A DNA stretch of 64,000 nucleotides from JAAYZX01 sp040770645 (GTDB lineage Bacteria > Actinomycetota > Thermoleophilia > RBG-16-64-13): NCBI GenBank assembly GCA_040770645.1, contig JAXGIS010000002.1, forward strand, positions 186,001 to 250,000, written 5' to 3'. Shown piece after piece: positions 54,581 to 63,690 of this stretch (positions within the stretch are counted from its first letter, which is position 1; every line of letters starts with the position of its first letter). Both the position numbers and the translations under genes were made by a program. Under the pieces are notes generated by a model that was given only the letters and a program-made list of their open reading frames with translations, had not been told where the DNA came from and searched no databases.

Positions 54581-56362
54581 ATGGAGTCACTCTCTCCCGG
54601 CAAAGACACTGCCACCCGTAACCCTGTTCCTCCCGCAACCACCCCTTATCCCGGTCGCTGGGGAGTGTTGGCGGTCTTGTGCATCGGGCTCTTCATGTTG
54701 CTCTTGGACAGCACCATCGTCAACATTGCCATTCCTTCCATCATGGAGAGTTTTCGCACGGGGTTCAGCGAGATTGAATGGGTGATCAACGCATACCTGC
54801 TGGTGTTTGCCGTGTCGCTCATCACCATGGGCCGCCTCGGCGACATGTTCGGTAGGCGTCTGTTGTTCGTATCAGGCCTCACCCTGTTCTCGCTGGCTTC
54901 ACTGGCCTGCGGTCTGGCTCCCTCCGTTGGTTGGCTTATCGCCTTCCGCGCCATCCAGGGCCTGGGGGGGTCGATGATGATGCCGGCCACGCTGTCCATC
55001 ATCGCCAGCGTTTTCCCACCCGAACAACGTGGCGCGGCCATGGGCATCTGGGGCGGGGTGATAGGCGTGGCCACGGCAGCAGGCCCCGTCTTGGGTGGTC
55101 TCATCATCGACGGGGTGTCCTTCAGCAGGCTGTTTCAAGGCCAATCCTGGCCGTACATCTTTCTCGTGAACGTGCCCATCGGCATTGTGCTGTTCGGACT
55201 CAGCCTCCGCATCATCCCGGAATCCCGCGACACGGCACATTCCCATCGGTTAGACCTGCCCGGCATCGTGATGTTGAGCGCGGCACTGTTCTGCCTCACC
55301 TTCGCCCTGATCGAGGGTCAGAACTACGGCTGGGGTTCGCCCACCATTCTGGCGTTGTTCGGCGCGGCTGCGGCCGGCCTGGTGATATTCGTCCTGGTGG
55401 AGCGCCGGCAACCGGAGCCGCTTATGCGTCTGGAGCTCTTTCGTTCACGCACTTTCAGCGTGGCCAACATCTGTGGTGCCGTTCTAAGCGCCGGCATGAT
55501 GGGGCTCTTCTTCTTACTTCCGGTGTTCTTCCAGTCCATCCTCAGCTACAGCGCGATCAAAACCGGCCTGCTGCTCACCCCCCTCAGCGCCGCCGTGGTC
55601 GTGGCCTCCCCATTCTCAGGCTGGCTATCCGACCGCGTCGGCAGCCGGTGGCTCATCTCCGCGGGCATGCTTATCACCGCCGCCGGTTTTCTGCTCACGC
55701 GACCCCATTTCAGCCTGGGCCTGAGCACCTCGGCTCTCCTCCTACCTTTCGTGATCGCCGGCCTGGGGATCGGACTGGTCTCGGCGCCCATGACGTCGGC
55801 GGTCATGGCCAGTGCTCCGCTGGCGCAGGCGGGCGCCGCGTCCGGCATTCTTTCCACCATGCGTCAGCTCGGTTCTGTGATGGGCATCGCCGTCATGGGC
55901 GCGGTCCTGCAGAATCGAGTGGTAGCGTATACGCGGGCCGCGGTTGGCGAACAGCTATCTTCCCTCCCCTTCATACCGGCCGACGTCAAGACCACCATCA
56001 TGGACGCCGTGGGCAGCATGGCGTCCCGCCTGGGAGAGATGCGTGGCGGTGGAGGACCCGGCGGAGAGGGGATCATGGCTATGCTCCCGCCCCAACTCCG
56101 CGAAATGGTGGCGCAACTACCACCCCAGGCGCTCGCTTTCTTCCAGAAGCTCTTCAGCCGCGAGTTCTTCATGGAGCAGTTCGCGCGTGCCATGCGCACC
56201 ACCATCCTGGTGGCCATCATCATTCTGCCGGTGGGAGCCGTTCTGGCCTTGCTCATCAGAAGCCACGTGACACGTGCCGTGCCGGCACACGCCACCGACG
56301 CGGCACACGCCGCCAGCACGGCACACACCACCGACCCGGCCCAAGACGCGGATCCGGCATAG
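54581..56362 (+). CDS. MFS drug transporter, DHA2 (14-helix, EmrB/QacA) family
   Basis: The ATG at 54581 has GGAGG eleven bases upstream. The product of 593 residues shows 14 membrane helices starting with WGVLAVLCIGLFMLLLDSTI (motif D1 LLDSTIVNIAIPSI), motif A GRLGDMFGRRLLF, motif C in GGVIGVATAAGPVLGGLI, and later GWLSDRVGSRW. A large loop before the last helix (PPQLREMVAQLPPQALAFFQ) is common in DHA2 proteins. The 25-residue tail (AHATDAAHAASTAHTTD) is low-complexity. These proteins use proton exchange to export drugs or metabolites. Divergent from ortA; export of a product of that pathway is possible but not shown. Confidence 0.9.
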   Translation: MESLSPGKDTATRNPVPPATTPYPGRWGVLAVLCIGLFMLLLDSTIVNIAIPSIMESFRTGFSEIEWVINAYLLVFAVSLITMGRLGDMFGRRLLFVSGLTLFSLASLACGLAPSVGWLIAFRAIQGLGGSMMMPATLSIIASVFPPEQRGAAMGIWGGVIGVATAAGPVLGGLIIDGVSFSRLFQGQSWPYIFLVNVPIGIVLFGLSLRIIPESRDTAHSHRLDLPGIVMLSAALFCLTFALIEGQNYGWGSPTILALFGAAAAGLVIFVLVERRQPEPLMRLELFRSRTFSVANICGAVLSAGMMGLFFLLPVFFQSILSYSAIKTGLLLTPLSAAVVVASPFSGWLSDRVGSRWLISAGMLITAAGFLLTRPHFSLGLSTSALLLPFVIAGLGIGLVSAPMTSAVMASAPLAQAGAASGILSTMRQLGSVMGIAVMGAVLQNRVVAYTRAAVGEQLSSLPFIPADVKTTIMDAVGSMASRLGEMRGGGGPGGEGIMAMLPPQLREMVAQLPPQALAFFQKLFSREFFMEQFARAMRTTILVAIIILPVGAVLALLIRSHVTRAVPAHATDAAHAASTAHTTDPAQDADPA

Positions 56363-56413
56363 AGGACAGAGGGCGCTCAAAGGCCGGGCAAAGGTCCGCG
56401 CCGGAGTTCGAGG

Positions 56414-56898
56414 TTACTCCCCGCGGTCGCGCTCTCGTCCGCGGCTCTTCACCGCCCGTTCGATCTCGCGCTGCGCGTCCTTCTTGGCCAGCGTCTGCCG
56501 CTTGTCGTACTGGGCCTTGCCGCGTGCCACGGCGATCTCCACCTTGGCCCGGCCGTCACGGAAATACATGCGGGTGGGAACCAACGTGTATCCGGTGGCT
56601 TTGACTTTGTTGGCCAGTTTGCGCAACTCACGGGCGTGGACCAGCAGCTTGCGATCGCGCATGGGGTCGTGGTTGAAGATGTTGCCGGCGGTGTAGGGGC
56701 TGATATGCACCCCGATCAGGTACAGTTCGCCGTCGTTCACGGCGGCGTAGGAATCGCGCAGGTTGGCGCGCCCCTCGCGTAGGGACTTGACCTCCGTCCC
56801 CACCAGAGCGATGCCCGCCTCCAGTCTGTCCTCGATAGGAAGTAGTCGTGGAAGGCTTTTTTGTTCTGTGCGATCAGCCTGATGCCGGTCTCTTTCAT
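56414..56898 (-). CDS. smpB: SsrA-binding protein SmpB; one frameshift near the N-terminus
   Basis: SmpB brings tmRNA to stalled ribosomes. From ATG 56896-56898 (GGAG two bases upstream) the restored product is about 161 residues: MKETGIRLIAQNKKAFHDYF, then after a shift near 56845 IEDRLEAGIALVGTEVKSLR. YLIGVHISPY, RDRKLLVHARELRKL, TGYTLVPTRMYFRDGRAKV and GKAQYDKRQTLAKKDAQREI follow. The C-terminal helix is basic as required for the decoding centre. It is convergent with the exporter gene. Confidence 0.94.
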
Positions 56899-56994
56899 GG
56901 CTCCTCGAGTATATCCGCATCAAGACCCCACGCCGAGAGCGGCGGGCTCGTTCCAGTCGAGTACGGACCATTCCAAGCGGCGGTCCCTCCTCGG

Positions 56995-58155
56995 TCAGAT
57001 GAAGCGCTTGACCTGCTCATCCACGATGGCATCTATATTTTCGGGCGTGGCGCCCAGCCGCTGTACCAATCGCTCGGCGTAAGACAGACGCTGCGGATTC
57101 CACATATCCGCCACCCCTTCAAAGATCCCCCACCGCCGCCCCACCTGGTAGATGAGGCGTCGCTCCTGATCCATCTCCAGGAAGGCGCGCGGGATCGAGG
57201 CCATGCGTTCTTTGTCCTCCGGCAGCCTGCCTTCGAGATCTTGGAAGAGGTTGAGGATGTGATCGCTCTTGACCACGCTGGTGATACCTTCCAGGCTCTC
57301 GACAAACAGCAGGATCTCACGGGCCATGAGCTCATCAGTGGGGCGACGGAAGGTACCTGCCGCCAGGCCGGCGGCCATGGGCACATGATCGGGCACGGCC
57401 AGGCTGCGCAGGCGAATGAAGTCGGGATTGACCTGGTTCATGACGTCGGCGGTCTCGCGCGCGTTGTCCTCCCAGAGCTCCTCGCCCCCCAACCCCGGCA
57501 TGTAGTAGGCACTGAGTTCGATGGCGCTGTGCTTTACCCGCAGCCCGGCCTCGATGTGCATGGCCTTGGTAGCCCCCTTGTCCACCAGGGCCAGCACCTT
57601 ATCTGATCCCGACTCGAAACCCACGTGAATACGGTTGAGACCGGCCGCCGCCATGGCGGCGAGGTCCGCGTCGGTGAGGTGCGTGGCCAGCGTGTGCGAG
57701 CGCGCGTAAGTTGTGACCCGCTCCACCCAGGGGAAGCGCTCCCGGATGCGCTCCAGGATGCGAATCATGTCACCCGGCCGGATGACCAAACTGTTGGCGT
57801 CCTGCAGGAACACCGACTTCATGCCGGTCTGACGCCAGTTCCAGGCGACGCTGGCCGCCAGGGCGTCATCCGAGGGCAGATCAGGGAACTTCCGCTGCCG
57901 CTCCGCGGCGAGCGCTTCAGACTCCTCCTTACGCCCCATGTCGGCGTAGAGATAGCGGGCCACGGCATCGATGTCGGCTAAGACGTGTTCCACCGGGCGA
58001 CGCGAGAAACGCGTGCCTTTGTAAACAGGGCAGAAACTGCACTTGTTCCAGGGGCAGTTGCGCGTCACCCGCAGTAACAGGCTGGCGGCCTCGCTGGGGG
58101 GCCGAATGGGCCCCTGCTCCAAGCCTCGGTATTCGGTGCCGGGGTGCGTGGTCAT
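56995..58155 (-). CDS. Radical SAM protein with CX4CX2C cluster motif
   Basis: The 386-residue protein (ATG 58153-58155; a TTG nine bases earlier is possible) opens with LLLRVTRNCPWNKCSFCPVY. The three cysteines are spaced C-x4-C-x2-C instead of the usual C-x3-C-x2-C. Later come KSVFLQDANSLVIRPGDMIR, RIHVGFESGSDKVLALVDKG and YYMPGLGGEELWEDNARETA, all typical of the Elp3/HemN-like radical SAM barrel. The last 60 residues (GRRWGIFEGVADMWNPQRLS) are a small C-terminal domain. I know families with such a SCPWN-C motif but no function. It begins two bases after the stop of a small zinc-binding protein. Confidence 0.85.
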   Translation of the reverse strand: MTTHPGTEYRGLEQGPIRPPSEAASLLLRVTRNCPWNKCSFCPVYKGTRFSRRPVEHVLADIDAVARYLYADMGRKEESEALAAERQRKFPDLPSDDALAASVAWNWRQTGMKSVFLQDANSLVIRPGDMIRILERIRERFPWVERVTTYARSHTLATHLTDADLAAMAAAGLNRIHVGFESGSDKVLALVDKGATKAMHIEAGLRVKHSAIELSAYYMPGLGGEELWEDNARETADVMNQVNPDFIRLRSLAVPDHVPMAAGLAAGTFRRPTDELMAREILLFVESLEGITSVVKSDHILNLFQDLEGRLPEDKERMASIPRAFLEMDQERRLIYQVGRRWGIFEGVADMWNPQRLSYAERLVQRLGATPENIDAIVDEQVKRFI

Positions 58156-58157
58156 CG

Positions 58158-58544
58158 CTAGCAACTGCCTTCCGAGGCGACTGATCCCGTTTGGCCGGTC
58201 TCAGCCACAGCCGCTTCAGGCGCATCTTCGGGCTCCTCGTACCTCACGCCCGCCTCCGGCACCTCGGGAAGGTCGCCGACTCGCGCCCGCATTGTGCTCC
58301 ACAGCCGCGTGCGCAAAGGGACGTTGCAATCCGGGTACGCGCAGCGCGCCCGCATCATCACGGCTTCCCCCAGTCGGTCCAGATTGGGGCTGCCGCCCGC
58401 GTACATCGTGGCCTTGTCGAACGTGGCGTCATCCACCACCACGTCGTCTTCCGTGAACGTACGATGGCACTCCTCGCACCACAGATAGCGCGTGCCGCCC
58501 ACCCGCCTGCTCAAGCCTTCCGGCAGATCCTTGACCGGTTTCAT
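58158..58544 (-). CDS. Small putative zinc-binding protein paired with the radical SAM gene
   Basis: The 128-residue protein has WCEECHRTF (C-x2-C, residues 23-26) and later CAYPDCNVPL (C-x4-C, about 68-73), which could bind one zinc. The final 40 residues are rich in Glu, Ala and Val and look disordered. It is translated just before the radical SAM gene (stop-start distance two bases) and starts 46 bases after rnr. I do not recognise the family; a substrate-carrier or partner role is only a guess from the coupling. Confidence 0.65.
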   Translation of the reverse strand: MKPVKDLPEGLSRRVGGTRYLWCEECHRTFTEDDVVVDDATFDKATMYAGGSPNLDRLGEAVMMRARCAYPDCNVPLRTRLWSTMRARVGDLPEVPEAGVRYEEPEDAPEAAVAETGQTGSVASEGSC

Positions 58545-58590
58545 GCGTCCCTCTCTCTCGCGACCATATCGGTCACCGCCTAGTTGTCAT

Positions 58591-60397
58591 TCAATTCACG
58601 TCTATCTTGCCACGTGCCTCATCAATCCTCTTGACCCGCACCGTGACCAGATCCGCCAAACGGTAGGCGGACCCCGTTCTCCTTCCCACCAGCGCCGTCT
58701 CCAACTCGTTGAGCTCGTAATAGTCGCCGGGAGATCGCGGGCAGCCAGGAACCCCTGGTAGAGATCGTCGAACAGGACAAAGGCCCCACTCCGCACCAGG
58801 CTCAGGATCTCACCGTGAAACACCTGCGCATGACCGTCGCGCTCGAGACGAGCGGCGAGCAGGTGGGCCAACGCGATGTCGTCGGCCACGAGCTCCACCT
58901 TGGCCGCTTCGCGTTCCATGCGCGAGCAGTGCTCGGCCCAGTCCGCCAGCGAGAAAGTGGTGGGGCTGGGAGCCAGCCCGAGCGTCGCCAGCAGCCCCCT
59001 GTGCACGAGCAGGTCGGGGTAGCGACGAATGGGCGATGTGAAGTGGCAGTAGGCCTTGGAGGCCAGACCGAAATGCCCGATGTTTCTGGTCTGGTAGACG
59101 GCGCGTGATTGAGCGCGCAGAACCTGGCTAGTTAGTGCCGCCTTTCCTCGCCCCGGCGGAGTGACGCGCTCCACCCATCCTGCCACCTCCACCGTGGCGC
59201 GGCGGATATCGGTGGGAGTGGCCGTGAGAGGGTCGAAGACCGGTGTGGGGAGATCGAGCGAGGCCAGCACGTCGAGGAGGTGATCCAGATGAAAGGGATC
59301 GGGCAGATCGTGGACACGATAGACCGTCGGCACGTGGCGTTGCTCCAGGAATTCAGCCACCTGCTCATTGGCGAGGACCATGAAATCCTCAATGAGCTGG
59401 TGGCTTTCCATATCCTGAGCCACATGCGCGCGTATCAGGTTACCCTCATGGTCCCAATGAAAGTCGGGCTCGCGGGAGTTGATGTCGATCTTGCCCCGTT
59501 CCACACGCCGCCGCCGCAATGCGGCCGCCAACGGTCGGGCCAGAGCGAGTGCCGCCCCCAGTTGGGGGGAAGGCCTTATCTTCCCTTCGAACACGCCCTG
59601 CACCTGGTCGTACTCGAGACGTTCATCGCTCCGGACCAGCGATCTGTAGAACTGACTCTCTCTGACGCGGCCCGAGGAATCCACCACCATCTCCACGGTG
59701 ACGGCTTTGCGGTCTTCGCCGGGGGTGAGAGAGCACACGCCACTCGAGAGCTGAGGTGGCAACATGGGTTCCACACCGGTGGGCACATAGACCGAGGTGG
59801 CACGACGCAGGGCTTCCTGATCGATCACGGACCCTTCGCGCACGTAGTAGGCCACGTCCGCAATGTGCACATACACGCGCACAGCATCGTGCTCCCCCGC
59901 CCCACTGCCCGCTGCCGGCACAAATGACAGCGCATCATCGAAATCCCGCGCCGTCTCCGGATCGATGGTGAAAGCGAACAGCCGGCGCAGGTCTACCCGG
60001 CCCTCGTCCCGTGCGGAATCACGCTGCGCCACCGCGGCGGCCTCCGCCAATACCCGAGGGTGAAGCCACGATGGGGGACGCTGTCGAGAAGCAGGGCCTC
60101 GAGCACGTCACGGACCTGACCCTTGCGACCGATCACCTTCACGATCTTCACCCGCCGGCCGTGGGCATACATGTACAGGACCAAGTCGCCGGGACTGGGC
60201 TTGATCCCGTCCCGTGCCACCAGCAGAGCCGTGCCCGGTTGGAACAGGGGCTCTACCTCCAGGTGCTTCCCGTTGCGGGTCACCAGGCCGGCGGTAGGAC
60301 GCAACTCCTCAACGAAGGCGCGGCCCGCCTCGCGCGCCACGGCTTGGGCGGTGGCGTATCGCCGGGCGCTACGGCTCAGGCGCTTGGGACGAGGCAT
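58591..60397 (-). CDS. rnr: RNase R/VacB-type 3'-5' exoribonuclease; two frameshifts
   Basis: RNase R degrades structured RNA and acts with tmRNA on defective messages. From ATG 60395-60397 (MPRPKRLSRSARR) the N-terminal cold-shock-like part is followed, after a shift near 60055, by the RNB domain: FAFTIDPETARDFDDALSF (four catalytic aspartates region), VRVYVHIADVAYYV, MLPPQLSSGVCSLTPGEDRK, HFTSPIRRYPDLLVHRGL. A second shift near 58735 leads to DYYELNELETALVGRRTGSA and DLVTVRVKRIDEARGKI, an S1 domain end, with stop at 58591. At about 602 codons it lacks the longer N-terminal and lysine-rich ends of E. coli RNase R. Confidence 0.9.
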
Positions 60398-60407
60398 GGG
60401 TAGCCCC

Positions 60408-61497
60408 TCACCCCAGCACGGGTTGGAGATCCATGGAGACCCACTCGCCTTCGCGGTACGTGTTCACCGAAACGAAGCCCGCCTCGCCGGCCACTTCCAC
60501 CACTGCCCTCTCCTGAGTGCCCGCGAGTATGCCCGAAACGAGCAGGCGACGAGGCGCGGCACCTGCCTGGTCCCCGCCGCCGCCGGCGAGCGTCGCCACG
60601 CGGCGGAGCAGTGCCGTGACAGGACCTAGGGTCAGATTGGCCAGCACCACCGCTCCGGCGAAAACCTGAAGAGGGACCTCCAGCAGGTCGTCCGCCCACA
60701 CCTCCACTTCCACGCCGTTGGCCGCAGCGTTGGCCGCGGCGGCCTGCACGGCCAGGGGATCGTGATCAAAAGCCCGCACGGGCGCATAACCCAGCTTGGC
60801 CCCGGCGATGGCCAGTATCCCGGAACCTGTGCCTACATCCACCAATGGGATACGAGAAGCGGCGCCGGCGAGCGCGGGACTGGCGTGAGCGACCCCGGTG
60901 CCAGCGTCGGCGGCGCCGACGGAAGCGGTCCCGGGATCGGCGGCGCCGACGGGCGTCTCCCCGGCCAACCCGCCGCTCACCGGCTCCGCCGCCCTCCCGC
61001 CCTCAGGTGTCGCCCGCCCGCTCGTCCCCCTCGTCCCCTCCTGTAGAAGCGAGAGCACGCCGCGTGTAGTGGGGTGAAGGCCCGTTCCGAAAGCCAGGCC
61101 GGGGTTGATCACCACATCCACAAGCCCGGCAGCGGCCGGCGGCTCCCAAGGCGGACGCAGGTGAGAGCCTTCCCACCGTGAGTGGGCTAAAATGCCGGCG
61201 CCAACCGTGGACCCAATCTCGTGGCACGCGCTCCCACTCCACGGACAAGGAGGCGCGCAGACTGGGTTCATGCGGCAGAAGGCGCTCCACCGTACGCCGG
61301 TCCACACGCCCCGTAGCCTGGTTATCCGGGTAGAAAACGAGCGTACGAGAGCCCCCTTCGGCATCCACATCTTCGTACGAACCCAACCGGTCCATGAGCA
61401 ACGCGCCCACGATCTCGGCCCACTCGCCGGGGACGGTGATGCGCAGCGCCCGGTCAGTCGATGGCGCATCGCGATGGGGGCGACGGGTGGCGACCAC
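60408..61497 (-). CDS. prmA: Ribosomal protein L11 methyltransferase; one frameshift and a low-complexity insert
   Basis: PrmA trimethylates L11. From GTG 61495-61497: ITVPGEWAEIVGALLMDRLG, RDWVHGWRRHFSPLTVG, then after a shift near 61170 VVINPGLAFGTGLHPTTRGV (substrate loop), a roughly 55-residue Gly/Ala/Thr-rich insert with a repeated VGAADPGTASVGAADAGTG unit, and VDVGTGSGILAIAGAKLG (SAM motif I), VLANLTLGPVTALL (motif N-L-T) and RLLVSGILAGTQ. The insert sits between the conserved His-Pro-Thr-Thr and motif I, in a loop. It lies nine bases after dnaJ; dnaJ-prmA is a conserved pair. Confidence 0.9.
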
Positions 61498-61506
61498 GTG
61501 GCTCCG

Positions 61507-62634
61507 TCACCCAGTGAACAGCTGTTTGAACTTCTGGAAGAACCCCTCGGACCTGTGGTTGTAATGCTCCTGGCCACAGCACTCATCGAACTCCTGGAGG
61601 AGGTCGCGCTGGCGATCATCGAGGTTGCGCGGCACAATCACATTGATCAGGATGCGCTGCGAGCCACGTCCGCTCTGTCGCAGATGCGGCACCCCGCGCG
61701 ACTTCAGCGTGATGACATCGCCCGGCTGCGTCCCGGGCGCAAAGTGCACTTCCTCTTCGCCGTCGAGAGTGGGGACGGGAATGTCGGCGCCCAGGGCGGC
61801 CTGCACCATAGTGAGGTCCTGCCGGTAGAGAATGTCGTCGCCTTGGCGTTCGAAGAAGGGGTGAGGCGCCACCCTGACCTGCACGTACACATCACCGGGC
61901 AGCCCCCCGCGCTCCCCGGCGCCACCACGACCGCTCAGGCGCACACGTTGACCGTCGGCGATACCCGCCGGGATGTCAACCGATAGGGTCCGCGTGCGCA
62001 TGGCGCGCCGGCACCGCCGCACTCTTCGCTGCGGATGCTCGATGACTCTCCCCTCACCCCTGCACGCCCCGCACGGTCCCGTCTGTACGAACTGCCCGAA
62101 CAGCGACTGCCGCACGGTGCGGGTGACCCCGCTGCCTCCACACGCGGGGCAGACCCGTATGGATGAAGGATCGGTGGTGCCGGCGCCCCCACACTCACGA
62201 CAGGTGTCGAGCGACTCGATCTCCACTTCTTTATTTACCCCGAAGGCCGCTTCCTTCAGATCCAGCTCTATCTCCACCAGCAGGTCCTGCCCCCGCGCCG
62301 GCTCCGCCCGGCGCTGGGTGGCGCCACCAAACCAGTTGCCGAAGAAGCTCTGGAAGATGTCGTCGAAATCGCCGAACGGGCCGCCGAAACCACCCGTTCC
62401 TCCCGCGCCGCGGCGGAAGGCGTCGGGCCCGTAGGTGTCGTAGAGGCGACGTTTGTCGGCGTCGCACAGCACCTCGTAGGCCTGCGTGGCTTCCTTGAAT
62501 TTGCTCTCGCAATCGGGATCGTGGCTGTTGACATCGGGGTGCAGTTCGCGAGCCAGCCGGCGGTATGCCTTCTTGATGGACTGGGCATCGGCATCGCGAG
62601 ATACACCCAGCACCTCGTAGTAGTCACGGGTCAT
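61507..62634 (-). CDS. dnaJ: Chaperone protein DnaJ; fourth zinc motif masked by two compensating frameshifts
   Basis: DnaJ stimulates DnaK. The 375-residue frame has the J domain (DYYEVLGVSRDADAQSIKKA, HPDVN with HPD), a Gly/Phe region, and the zinc domain with CRECGGAG, CPACGGSG and CGACRGEG. The expected fourth C-x2-C-x-G-x-G is replaced by HPQRRVRRCRRAM. Reading one base over in that short stretch gives EECGGAG, and the normal frame returns at RTLSVDIPAG. The C-terminal peptide-binding domain (HPFFERQGDDILYRQDLTM) is complete. ATG overlaps the hrcA stop (ATGA). Confidence 0.95.
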   Translation of the reverse strand: MTRDYYEVLGVSRDADAQSIKKAYRRLARELHPDVNSHDPDCESKFKEATQAYEVLCDADKRRLYDTYGPDAFRRGAGGTGGFGGPFGDFDDIFQSFFGNWFGGATQRRAEPARGQDLLVEIELDLKEAAFGVNKEVEIESLDTCRECGGAGTTDPSSIRVCPACGGSGVTRTVRQSLFGQFVQTGPCGACRGEGRVIEHPQRRVRRCRRAMRTRTLSVDIPAGIADGQRVRLSGRGGAGERGGLPGDVYVQVRVAPHPFFERQGDDILYRQDLTMVQAALGADIPVPTLDGEEEVHFAPGTQPGDVITLKSRGVPHLRQSGRGSQRILINVIVPRNLDDRQRDLLQEFDECCGQEHYNHRSEGFFQKFKQLFTG

Positions 62635-63661
62635 TCGTAGCGATCCTCCAGAAACTGGGATAGAAGCTGTGCCGTGCCCCGCACGGTGGCTATGGCCGTG
62701 TAGTAGTCCATGCGCGTGGGACCCACGAGGCTCACCGCGCCCAGCGCGCGCTGGGGCAGACCGTAACCAGCCGCCACCAGGGAGAACCCGCGCAGAGGCT
62801 CGGCTTCGTTCTCCTCGCCGATGCTCAGGAACACCCGATCACGTGTCAGGGCAGAGCGCAGGAAGCGCAGAATCATGTAGCGATCTTCGAGCAACAGCAT
62901 CAGGCGGTGGAGCTCTTCGAGATCGGGGGCTTGGGATTGGCCCACCAGAGCAGACCGACCACCTACGTAGAGCTCGCTCGAGGACTCCTCATCGAGCAGG
63001 TGATCAAAAGCCACATCCAATGACTTCAGAAACGCCGCCTCCTTGGGGGAGAGCTCGGGGTTCTCGAGGGCGCGCCGGACGGTGCGCTCGGAGATCAAGG
63101 AATTTCCAAGCACTTCGTTGAGGTAGGCGTGGGCCCACTCCACCATGCCCGGATCCAGCGGCACCGGATATTCGATCATCTCCTTGGTGACGCGACCGGT
63201 GGACACGATGAAGACCACGAGCAGGATGGACGGCTGCAACATCAGGAGCTCCACGTGACGAAGCCGCGCGCCGCTGACGCGCGGCGCCACCACCAGAAAG
63301 CCAGCAGATTGGTGGCACGAGCCATGGCCTCGCTCGTCTGCTTCATGGCTGCATCCACTTCGGTGGCGAGTTCTTCGAGTTGCACGGGGGCAGTGGCCGC
63401 CTCGCGACCTGTCTGGCAGGCCATGATGGAGTCCACCGTCTCCCGGTACCCCAGATCGGTGGGAATGCGCCCGGCCGACGTGTGGGGGTGCGTCAAGTAA
63501 CCCAACTCCTCCAACACGGCGAACTCGTTGCGCACGGTCGACGAGGACACCTTGAAGCCGGCGGTGGCCGCTATGGCCTTGGAGGATACGGGGACGCCGG
63601 AGCTGATGTACCGTTCCGTGGCCAACCTCAGGATGGTTTTCTGTCTCTGCGTGAGTGCCAT
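62631..63661 (-). CDS. hrcA: Heat-inducible transcription repressor HrcA; one frameshift
   Basis: HrcA represses heat-shock operons by binding CIRCE. From ATG 63659-63661 the product (about 343 residues) has the winged helix (MALTQRQKTILRLATERYIS, KVSSSTVRNEFAVLEELGYL, HPHTSAGRIPTDLGYR), then after a shift near 63300 the dimerisation and inserted domains (LRHVELLMLQPSILLVVFIV, LIGEE-like LSIGEENEAEPLRGFSLVAA, LGAVSLVGPTRMDY). It is followed by dnaJ with a four-base overlap. No CIRCE element is visible nearby, so its operator is probably outside the window. Confidence 0.93.
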
Positions 63662-63690
63662 GATGAATCCGGCTTCCGTCACCCTTGGAG

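Noticed and set aside
54931..56604. 557-codon frame overlapping the DHA2 exporter on the same strand
   Set aside because: Out-of-frame translation of a well-supported transporter; very rich in Arg, Gly and His and without motifs.
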